Under the pieces are notes generated by a model. It saw only the letters and a list, made by a program, of their open reading frames with translations, had not been told where the DNA came from and searched no databases. From Spongiihabitans sp965206355 (GTDB lineage Bacteria > Pseudomonadota > Gammaproteobacteria > Arenicellales > Poriferihabitantaceae), in NCBI GenBank assembly GCA_965206355.1, contig OZ242212.1, positions 1,054,001 to 1,118,000 on the forward strand: DNA of 64,000 nt, in the 5' to 3' direction. Below, one piece after another: positions 1-7,569 of this stretch (the first letter of the stretch is position 1; the number at the start of each line of letters is the position of its first letter). Made by a program: the position numbers and the translations under genes.

Positions 1-713
1 CAGTCAAAGGTATCTTTGAGGTAGTTAAAAAATTGCTCACCGCAATTAAATCCCTGAGCAGTAGCAAACCGCATATCGTTGGCATCCAGCGTATAAGGCA
101 CCATCAACAAAGGCTTTTGGTAGTGGCTAATCCAGTAGGGTAATTCATCGGCATAGCTATCTGCACTGTAAACGAATCCACCCAAATCAGCGGTAATACG
201 ATGCGTTGCAGGGCTGCTCCGACCCAAATAAAACCCCTGCGGGCGAGTACCGGTTACTTCGCTATGTATTTCGATTGCCTTTTGCAGATGTTCTATTTCA
301 ATTTGTTCGGGTACAAATTGATAATCAATCCAGCGGTATCCGTGACTGGCAATTTCCCAATTACTTTTCAACATGGCACCAACCGCCAATGGGTTTCTTT
401 GTATCGCCATAGCCACGGCGAATACGGTAAGTGGAATTTCTCGCTCGGTAAACAACCGATACAATCTCCAGAATCCCGTTCGGGAACCGAATTCATAGAT
501 CGACTCCATATTGATATGGCGCATATTTTCATAAGGCTGGGCACCAACAATCTCTGACAGAAATGCCTCTGAATGGGAATCACCATGAATGATATTGCTT
601 TCTCCACCTTCCTCATAGTTGAGCACAAATTGCAGCGCAATTCTGGCACCGTTTTTCCATCTGGGGTTGGGCGGTTGTTGACCATAGCCAATCATATCTC
701 TGGAGTAGCTCAT
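1..713 (-). CDS. puuE: Allantoinase PuuE, polysaccharide-deacetylase fold (partial, C-terminus off the window)
   Basis: Translating the minus strand from the ATG at 711-713 gives an open frame to the window edge, 237 codons, so the stop lies outside. The protein starts MSYSRDMIGYGQQPPNPRW and carries NYEEGGE, HGDSHSEAFLSEI, EFGSRTGFWRLYRLF and EIASHGYRWIDYQF. This is the pattern of PuuE, the metal-independent polysaccharide-deacetylase-like allantoinase that opens the allantoin ring to allantoate. It lies 21 bp downstream of puuD on the same strand, so the two are probably co-transcribed and act in one route from urate to allantoate. Family members are about 300 residues, so roughly 60 residues are missing. 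No damage is visible in the part seen. Confidence 0.93.
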   Translation of the reverse strand, partial: MSYSRDMIGYGQQPPNPRWKNGARIALQFVLNYEEGGESNIIHGDSHSEAFLSEIVGAQPYENMRHINMESIYEFGSRTGFWRLYRLFTEREIPLTVFAVAMAIQRNPLAVGAMLKSNWEIASHGYRWIDYQFVPEQIEIEHLQKAIEIHSEVTGTRPQGFYLGRSSPATHRITADLGGFVYSADSYADELPYWISHYQKPLLMVPYTLDANDMRFATAQGFNCGEQFFNYLKDTFD

Positions 714-734
714 AATCGCTGCACTTATTCAGGT

Positions 735-1967
735 TTATTCAGAAAGCTGCGCGGGCGTGGTTAATGATGAATACCATTGCCCGATTAAATCCCGCTCCTG
801 CTGAGTGATTTTGGTCAGATTTCCGAGTGGCATGGTTTTAGTCAGCACGGCGGAACGATAAATACGCGCGGCATTTGTGCGCACTTGCTCAGCATCATCC
901 ATGGCCAAACCAGCTGGCGGTGCAACAAATCCCGCTTGGGTCGGTGATGCGGAATGACAACCGCTACAGCGCGCCCGAATAATCTCCTGAACCATTGAAT
1001 CCGTATCCACTTTTTCCTGAGTCGCTACTGTTGATGGCGACACGGCAGTTGCTGTGGGCATGCTCGGAACGCTAAACCACATCACCAACAGCATAGCAAG
1101 AAAAGCAACGGGTAGTATCCACCATAGTGATTTTATAACATGGCGGACATTAAAATAATGGCGGACAGCCACAGAGATTAACGAAATAAAAATCAACACC
1201 AGCCAATTCCAAGTATGGCCGTAGGTACTCGGAAAATGATTACTAATCATCAAAAAAAGCACCGGCAACGTCAGATAATTATTATGGGTTGAGCGTAGCA
1301 AACCATTTTTTCCGATTGCAGGGTCAATCGGCCGCTGTTGCTTTAATGCCGCTACCATTGCTTTTTGGGCAGGAATAATGACAAAGAAAACATTGCCTAC
1401 CATCATCGTGCCGATGGCCGCACCGATATGAATATAAGCACCACGCCCACTAAACACTTCGCTTAAAAGATATGCCAGCAGCGATAGATATAATACCAGC
1501 GCGATTGCCAGCAACAGCGGGGTCTTGCGTAATGCTGAACGACAAAGACCATCATAAACAAACCACGAACCGATAACCGAAATAATGGCAATGACAATCG
1601 CCTTTGCCGGAGTTATCGCCATTACCGTTGCATCAATCAGGAATAAACGGGCATTAAAATAATAGACAACAATCAACAGCGTCATACCACTTAACCAAGT
1701 GGTATAGGCCTCCCACTTAAACCAATGCAACTGCTTCGGCAATTGTTGCGGACCTGTTTTGAATTTTTTCAGGTGATAAAATCCGCCACCGTGAATTGCC
1801 CAGAGATTGCCAGCAATGCCCTTATCCTTATTCTGAGATAACCTGCGATCTAAATTATTCTCCAGCCAATTGAAATAAAACGAAGCACCAATCCAGGCTA
1901 CGCCAACAATGAAGTGAATCCAGCGAATTATCAAATTGGCCCATTCATGGATGAAACTTTCAATCAT
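735..1967 (-). CDS. puuD: Membrane urate hydroxylase PuuD with C-terminal cytochrome c domain
   Basis: A 410-residue protein. The first ~300 residues hold several hydrophobic segments (starting around IIRWIHFIVGVAWIGASFYF) typical of the PuuD urate oxidase domain. The C-terminal ~90 residues carry a c-type haem motif, CSGCHS, and a likely distal Met in TMPLGN. PuuD oxidises urate to 5-hydroxyisourate and is thought to pass electrons through the fused cytochrome c rather than to oxygen directly. The haem domain would face the periplasm. It stands just upstream of puuE on the same strand. A decayed regulator gene lies immediately upstream, so the original local control may be lost. Confidence 0.94.
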   Translation of the reverse strand: MIESFIHEWANLIIRWIHFIVGVAWIGASFYFNWLENNLDRRLSQNKDKGIAGNLWAIHGGGFYHLKKFKTGPQQLPKQLHWFKWEAYTTWLSGMTLLIVVYYFNARLFLIDATVMAITPAKAIVIAIISVIGSWFVYDGLCRSALRKTPLLLAIALVLYLSLLAYLLSEVFSGRGAYIHIGAAIGTMMVGNVFFVIIPAQKAMVAALKQQRPIDPAIGKNGLLRSTHNNYLTLPVLFLMISNHFPSTYGHTWNWLVLIFISLISVAVRHYFNVRHVIKSLWWILPVAFLAMLLVMWFSVPSMPTATAVSPSTVATQEKVDTDSMVQEIIRARCSGCHSASPTQAGFVAPPAGLAMDDAEQVRTNAARIYRSAVLTKTMPLGNLTKITQQERDLIGQWYSSLTTPAQLSE

Positions 1968-1999
1968 TTTGGTTTAACTTCATTACTCTAACCCACGTT

Positions 2000-2570
2000 C
2001 TAATCCACATTGGCAAATATTCGAGTTGCTTCGGGGTAGAGTCGGGCAAACTCAACTTTTTTTGCACAAATTCCGTAAGCACCTGTTTCGGGTCATCATA
2101 GGCATTTAATATGAGACCTTTGCACGAAAGCCATTACCTGCATGCTGCGTTAAAATCGTACTCAATCGGTCATTTATAAGCATAAACTCCCTCATTCCGT
2201 GCGTTTTTGCCTGGCCTGAAAGCGAAATCATCTTCCGTGCAAAGGTCTCAATATGTCAAACGCCCGACTCCGGAGCGTAACCACTTCTTGTAAAACCGCA
2301 TTGTATAAAATCAGCTTGCTACGGAAGTAGTAATGCACATTTGCCTTTGGCATACCCGCCTTATCAGCAATTCTTTGCATCCGTGCCATCATAATCGTAT
2401 TTTTTAAACTCCTGTTCGGCAGCTTTCAGGATAGCTCGCTGTTTTTCTACTCTGATTGTTGAAAATTGGCTAGCCTGTTCTATCGCTTTACCCACCCACT
2501 TGCATTTCCGGAAATGTCCTTCATTATCAGTCTCCACACGGTTATATTTTCGGAAAATGCCCCTCATCAC
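2000..2570 (-). pseudogene. Decayed TetR/RutR-like transcriptional regulator, interrupted by a short mobile element
   Basis: Pieces in three frames line up as one TetR-family protein. The N-terminal part reads EKQRAILKAAEQEFKKYDYDG and breaks by frameshift near 2390. The helix-turn-helix continues in another frame as MQRIADKAGMPKANVHYYF and ends FRSKLILYNAVLQEVV. The short element at 2113-2249 then interrupts the coding sequence at AATAT. After it come NAYDDPKQVLTEFVQKKLSL and, in yet another frame, YPEATRIFANV followed by a stop at 2000-2002. KANVHYYF and YPEATRIFAN are typical of RutR-like regulators of purine/pyrimidine catabolism, which fits the puu neighbours. The true start is uncertain; 2570 is the first ATG of the open N-terminal frame. 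Two frameshifts, an insertion and a missing C-terminus make it non-functional. Confidence 0.85.
2113..2249 (+). mobile_element. Short non-autonomous element (MITE) copy 1, 137 bp
   Basis: Starts GAGACCTTTGCACG and ends CGTGCAAAGGTCTC. It is flanked by the 5-bp duplication AATAT (2108-2112 and 2250-2254). It is the 139-class form with 2 bp missing near the left end (GCCATTACC in place of GCCATTTCACC). It carries no transposase and sits inside the TetR-like pseudogene. Plus orientation is defined as the strand that reads ACGAAAGCC next to the left end. Confidence 0.95.
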
Positions 2571-2611
2571 TGAGGGGCAACTATCCTGACTTCAGCAAAC
2601 ATTGGGTAAAA

Positions 2612-3688
2612 TTACTGACCCAATTTACCCTGAACCCCTTCGACATACCAGTCCATCCCCAGCAAAACACCATCGTCAAGGCGTTGTCCAGAAGCAACAA
2701 CTTGCTCACCTTTCTGATTATTGATTGGACCTTGGAATGGGTGAAATGAACCATCAACAATGGATTGTTTTACAGCATCGGCAGCAGCACGTACCTGAGC
2801 AGATACCACATCTCCGTAAGGTGCAATACCGACTAGACCGTCTTTTATGCCGCCCCAAGTATCCGTAGATTGCCACGTTCCGTCCATAACTGCCTTGACG
2901 CGGGAAACATAGTAGCCATTCCAGTCATCTATAATCGCAGTTAATTGCGCTTTCGGCGCAAAAGCACTCATATCGGATGCCTGACCAAACGCATAAACAC
3001 CACGTTGTTCGGCAACCTGAAGCGGAGCAGGTGAATCGGTATGCTGCGTAATGATATCGGCACCTTGGTCAATCAATGCTTTTGCCGCATCACCTTCTTT
3101 GCCGGGATCGTACCATGAGTTTACCCAAACCACTTTAACAATAGCCTCGGGATTTACTTTTCGCATTGCCAAAATAAAAGCGTTGATGCCACGCACCACT
3201 TCAGGAATTGGAAACGAAGCAACATAGCCAACAATGCCAGATTTACTCATGTGCCCTGCAACCGTTCCTAACACCGCCCGACCTTCATAAAATCTCCCCG
3301 AATAGGTGCTTACATTATCGGCCCGTTTGTAACCGGTCGCATGTTCAAATTTAACCTTGGGAAACTGTTTAGCCACTTTGGCGGTGGGATTCATATATCC
3401 AAATGAGGTGGTAAATATAATTGAGTGACCACTGCTAGCCAATTTTCGGATAACCCGCTCTGCATCAGCGCCTTCTGGCACACTTTCAACAAAAGTTGTT
3501 TTAACACCAAGCTCATTTTCGACTGCCTGACGACCTATATCATGGCGATAAGTCCAACCATGATCGCCAATTGGTCCGACATAAACAAACCCGACCGGCA
3601 GGTCTTGTGCGCCGGTCAGTGTGGTAGCGCACAACATGGTGGCAGTTGCCAGTATGGTCACGACTTTTCTAAAGGTGATTTTTTTCAT
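2612..3688 (-). CDS. BMP-family ABC transporter substrate-binding lipoprotein-like protein
   Basis: 358 residues beginning with a signal peptide (MKKITFRKVVTILATATMLC; the cleavage region ends near TGAQDLP). The mature part has the BMP/Med/PnrA-like fold signatures VGFVYVGPIGDHGWTYRHD, GRFYEGRAVLGTVAGHMSK and ADIITQHTDSPAPLQVAEQR. Members bind nucleosides or related purine compounds in the periplasm for ABC import. Next to urate and allantoin genes, uptake of a purine-derived compound is a reasonable inference, but the ligand cannot be read from sequence. No permease or ATPase partner is present in the window; they may lie elsewhere or be lost. Confidence 0.88.
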   Translation of the reverse strand: MKKITFRKVVTILATATMLCATTLTGAQDLPVGFVYVGPIGDHGWTYRHDIGRQAVENELGVKTTFVESVPEGADAERVIRKLASSGHSIIFTTSFGYMNPTAKVAKQFPKVKFEHATGYKRADNVSTYSGRFYEGRAVLGTVAGHMSKSGIVGYVASFPIPEVVRGINAFILAMRKVNPEAIVKVVWVNSWYDPGKEGDAAKALIDQGADIITQHTDSPAPLQVAEQRGVYAFGQASDMSAFAPKAQLTAIIDDWNGYYVSRVKAVMDGTWQSTDTWGGIKDGLVGIAPYGDVVSAQVRAAADAVKQSIVDGSFHPFQGPINNQKGEQVVASGQRLDDGVLLGMDWYVEGVQGKLGQ

Positions 3689-3961
3689 AATTTGCTACTC
3701 CTGATTAAATGTTTTAATGAATGAATTTTACGCCAACAACAGCACTTTTATTGATACGCAGAAAAACAAATCCTCATATATTTGATTTACATATCCACGC
3801 CCCCGCGGTAATTGTAGCACAAATAAAAAATCACCTTTAACTCTCTTTTCAAGGACGGATACGTGCACTGGAAATGAAAATCCTGAAATTGAGAGAATCA
3901 GTGATTTTCGGCCAACACTGCTATATTGTGGCGTCAGACAACACAAAGCATTACCTATAAT
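3689..3961. other. Intergenic stretch with no recognisable gene
   Basis: Between the BMP-type gene start and the next mobile element I see no convincing coding sequence. The 88-codon open frame here has no recognisable motif. The stretch presumably contains the promoter of the minus-strand BMP gene, but I could not pick out a clear -10/-35 pair. Confidence 0.5.
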
Positions 3962-4100
3962 GAGACCTTTGCACGAAAGCCATTTCACCTGCATGCTGCG
4001 TTAAAAACGTACTCAATCGGTCATTTATAAGCATAAACTCCCTCATTCCGTGCGTTTTTGCCTTGCCTGAAAGCGAAATCATCTTCCGTGCAAAGGTCTC
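3962..4100 (+). mobile_element. Short non-autonomous element copy 2, 139 bp
   Basis: GAGACC...GGTCTC ends with the 5-bp duplication ATAAT (3957-3961 and 4101-4105). Its right end sits in the stop codon of the AddA-like gene: the TGA at 4099-4101 is built from the last two bases of the element and the first base of the target repeat. Confidence 0.95.
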
Positions 4101-7100
4101 ATAATGCTGGCAGTGTCGGTGACCATTCGCACCATCCTTTTAACAACGGGAAATACAAACCTAGTTTGATTTCCCTGACTTCTGCCATCTCGGCTTCCAG
4201 CATATTGACAATGTTGGCATAGTGTTCAAGTTGTTGCTGGTAGCGGCTTTGCTCATCTGCCACGAACTTGTCGATATTGCCCTTGTGGTGGCTTGATTTG
4301 AAATCAATAATCCAGCGGACACCGTGCTGATCAATAAAACTGCGGTCGATGATTACGCTTGCAAATGCGTTATTGATTGCTGCGGTTAATGGCCACTCTC
4401 GTTTAACCTCGGTGTGGGAAGATGAAAAAATCCAATCCGCTGTTGCATCTGATTTCAGGTTTTCTATGGCAATACGCATACTTGCCATACCGATTTCAAG
4501 TTGCTCACCGTAAAGACCATTATCCATTAACAGGTTTCGATTCCTTGACAACAATATCTCAGCATCCCCAGCCTTCCATTGCTGCCAATTTTCTTGATCA
4601 ATGTGTTGTAGCATTTTATGGATGGCAATACCGGTGATACGCACCGTTTCGCCTGCCCATGAAAATTCAATCTGATTGGATTGTGCGGAGGTTGTATCGG
4701 TTTGTTTTGGAGACGGCAATCCGGCTGGAACAGTAGGGAGACCTTGCAACGGTAGCCGCCTGAATTCGTTCAGAGGTAACGCCGACTCCTGTCGGGCATT
4801 GTAACCCGCTTGCACCCGCTCTTTCATCTCAGCGTGCAAGGATGGCCATAACAAATAAAGCAAGGAGTGTTCGGGTGGCACTCGGGGCTGTCCCTCTTGT
4901 TCACGCCTCTTATCCGACTTGCCACCCGACTTATCATCCGACAACTCCATGAATAAATCCATATACAAGTGCAATTTTTTACGCGCTCGGGTACACGCCA
5001 CATAGAGTAAGCGACACAGCTCATTGTGTTGTCGAAATTGCTCCAGATGACCCAGATAATCATAGAACTTATCATTATGGCTATCGCTGTGTGGCAGCAC
5101 GGCGATCAATAATTGATGCGGCAATCGTGTCCATCGTATCAGTTCCCGTTCGGCAGCACGCGGCCGACGGTGAAGCTGCGGCAATAAAACCACATCAAAT
5201 TCCAGCCCTTTCGCCTTATGAATGGTGAGAAGCTGAACTTGTGCCTCGCTGTCGGCTTGCGACCATAATCCAGCAACCGCATCGGACAATAAATCAGCGG
5301 TAATGAAGGTATAGTCGTTTTCCAGTTTGTTTAGCAAATCAAAATAGCTTGCGCAGTCAGCATTATCAGACTGCCCACCTAACTGATTGCCTGATTGATT
5401 TATGCAAGCGGGTCCGGACAAACTCAACCATGCCGCTTCTACATTTTGTCGCAGACTGACTCGTCCACGCTGGCACAGGGCTATCGCCAGTGCTTCGCGT
5501 AATCGGCTGATGCGTCGGCGACCATCCTGACTGAGACGCACCATCATGTTATCGTCTTCGCACAACGCCATAATTGTGCTGTCGTGATTATCCATTGCCA
5601 GCAGCGACATATCTTCCAGCGTCATACCACACCACGGTGCGCGTAATATGGCGAGCCAGGCGATGCGATCACTGAGCCGAATCAATCCACGAGTCAGTGC
5701 CATCAGATCCTGAATAGCGGGACGCTGGATCAGCGATTCCAGTTCTATCGCCTGAAACGGAATGTTATGTTCCCGCAATGCGCGGGTGATGGCGAGCAGA
5801 TGGTTGCGAGTTCGTCCCAAAACACCAATTCTCGACTGTGGCTCTTGTTCAAGTTCTAACTGTATCTGGGCACACATACGGGCAGCTTCGCTTTCGCACC
5901 CACCCGTAGCCTCGGTTTGCACTTGCGAATGAATAAATACCGCATTATTATTTTCAATGCCCACGTCATCAGCTCGGGCAATGCTCGGGGAATAACTAAC
6001 CGCACTATTGATAATGTCATCCTCTGGTGGAAAAATGGCGGATAAAACCTCGTTATACCAATCAACTAAGCACGCGCTTGAACGGAAATTAGTTTGTAGC
6101 GTCAGCATTTGTGGCTTGATTTCACCGATGCCGTTTTCTTGAATTTCTAAAAAGTTAGCGACTTCAGCTTCACGGAATCGGTAAATGGATTGCATCGGGT
6201 CACCAACAAAGAACAGGGTGCGTCCATCACCCTGTTGCCAACCACTGCTGAGCCTCGTCAGTAACGCAATCTGCGCGCGCGAGGTATCCTGAACCTCATC
6301 CATTAACAGGTGTTTAAGCTGGTAATCAAAGGCAAGGGCAAGATCGCTGGGCGACTCGGCATTGCCTTGGTCATTACCCTTGTTATCGCTTTGGTCATTG
6401 ATTAGGGCCATTTCGGCGCGTTGCGTTACTTCGACATAATCTGCTTGATTGTTCTCCTTAAAGAGTAAGCGCAACTCTGCGGCGGCTAGCGGCAATAATG
6501 CCAGCAAAGACTGCAATGCCTGCCACTGTTTGTCGGTGAAGACATCATCAGGCAACATCGGGATTGTGTTCAATGCCTGAACCGCACTGTCATTATCCGC
6601 CATACTTTCCAGCAACGATGCCATCTGCGCTTTTTCCAATTTATAATGAGATGGAAAGCCAAGCCGCACATCAACCGTTTTGCGAACTCGCCTTTTTTGA
6701 GTCAAAATCAGTGCGGCAATACCACGCCAATAGCCGATATTTTCTGTTAATGGCTCTGGAAAACACGTCATTTGCAAACAACCCCTCAAATCAACATTGG
6801 GGTTTTTTTTATAGGGGTTTGTAGCGGCAAATTGTGCTAGCGCCACAATTTCAGTTTTGATCGGGGTAGGGATACTCCGACTTGCGGCAACAAGCTGTTG
6901 CTCAATCAGCTCACGCCACATCCTTTCATACTCTGCCCGCGTATTGACTTCCAGCCCACGCATCCACCGATCTCGTTTCCTTAACATCAGAGCCAAAACC
7001 GATTGTGCTTTGTCAAAATCCGCATCCACCAGCTTAATCAGGTTGGCACAATGTATTGACCAGTCATTATCTGCTTCAAGATGATCCAAAGTGCGTTGCG

Positions 7101-7566
7101 CAGCTTGTCGATAGATAAGCTCGGTATTTTGATCATCCAGCATATTGGGGGCAACACCAAAGCGCGCAGACCAGGGCATACGTCCCACCAGTTCATAGCA
7201 AAATGCGTCAATGGTTTGAATGCGTAGGCGACGCGGATTAGCGAGGATATTCCAATCCAAACGTCGATCACTCGCCAATGCGTTTGCTGCCAGTTGCTTC
7301 ATATCGGCATCCATAGCTGCATCTGTCCCTGACAGTGCCGACAAAATTCTTGCACGCATTTCCGCAGTAGCCTTTCGGGTAAAAGTAATCGCCAGAATTT
7401 CCTCTGGATGAGCAACCCGAGCAAGCAGGGTTAAATATCGTCTGACCAGCAAATCGGTTTTACCCGAACCTGCCGGTGCTTGCACAATGAAGGATCGACT
7501 TGGATCCAGTGCGCTAAGGCGTTGTTGATGGTCGATGGGTTGAGTCGCTGTTTTGGACATTGCCAC
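4099..7566 (-). CDS. AddA-like UvrD/RecB-type helicase-nuclease
   Basis: 1155 residues. The N-terminus has the Walker A QAPAGSGKTDLLVRRYL, then ITFTRKATAEMRAR, the Walker B LLMDEVQDTSRAQIALL, GDPMQSIYRFREAEV, LQTNFRSS, LLTIHKAKGLEFDVVLLPQL and LYVACTRARKKLHLY. These are the ordered motifs of superfamily 1A helicases. Near the C-terminus WIIDFKSSHH looks like the PD-(D/E)XK nuclease core, as in AddA. The start is 3 bp after the stop of the AddB-like gene, so they form an operon. Together they would process double-strand breaks for recombination in place of or beside RecBCD. The C-terminus ends ...SPTLPAL, and a short mobile element has inserted in the stop codon. Without it the frame would have stopped at TAG in the same position, so the protein is unchanged. 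Confidence 0.93.
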   Translation of the reverse strand: MAMSKTATQPIDHQQRLSALDPSRSFIVQAPAGSGKTDLLVRRYLTLLARVAHPEEILAITFTRKATAEMRARILSALSGTDAAMDADMKQLAANALASDRRLDWNILANPRRLRIQTIDAFCYELVGRMPWSARFGVAPNMLDDQNTELIYRQAAQRTLDHLEADNDWSIHCANLIKLVDADFDKAQSVLALMLRKRDRWMRGLEVNTRAEYERMWRELIEQQLVAASRSIPTPIKTEIVALAQFAATNPYKKNPNVDLRGCLQMTCFPEPLTENIGYWRGIAALILTQKRRVRKTVDVRLGFPSHYKLEKAQMASLLESMADNDSAVQALNTIPMLPDDVFTDKQWQALQSLLALLPLAAAELRLLFKENNQADYVEVTQRAEMALINDQSDNKGNDQGNAESPSDLALAFDYQLKHLLMDEVQDTSRAQIALLTRLSSGWQQGDGRTLFFVGDPMQSIYRFREAEVANFLEIQENGIGEIKPQMLTLQTNFRSSACLVDWYNEVLSAIFPPEDDIINSAVSYSPSIARADDVGIENNNAVFIHSQVQTEATGGCESEAARMCAQIQLELEQEPQSRIGVLGRTRNHLLAITRALREHNIPFQAIELESLIQRPAIQDLMALTRGLIRLSDRIAWLAILRAPWCGMTLEDMSLLAMDNHDSTIMALCEDDNMMVRLSQDGRRRISRLREALAIALCQRGRVSLRQNVEAAWLSLSGPACINQSGNQLGGQSDNADCASYFDLLNKLENDYTFITADLLSDAVAGLWSQADSEAQVQLLTIHKAKGLEFDVVLLPQLHRRPRAAERELIRWTRLPHQLLIAVLPHSDSHNDKFYDYLGHLEQFRQHNELCRLLYVACTRARKKLHLYMDLFMELSDDKSGGKSDKRREQEGQPRVPPEHSLLYLLWPSLHAEMKERVQAGYNARQESALPLNEFRRLPLQGLPTVPAGLPSPKQTDTTSAQSNQIEFSWAGETVRITGIAIHKMLQHIDQENWQQWKAGDAEILLSRNRNLLMDNGLYGEQLEIGMASMRIAIENLKSDATADWIFSSSHTEVKREWPLTAAINNAFASVIIDRSFIDQHGVRWIIDFKSSHHKGNIDKFVADEQSRYQQQLEHYANIVNMLEAEMAEVREIKLGLYFPLLKGWCEWSPTLPAL

Positions 7567-7569
7567 AAA

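Noticed and set aside
3728..3994. 88-codon minus-strand open frame before the BMP gene
   Set aside because: No recognisable motif, overlaps the mobile element and is placed where a promoter is expected.
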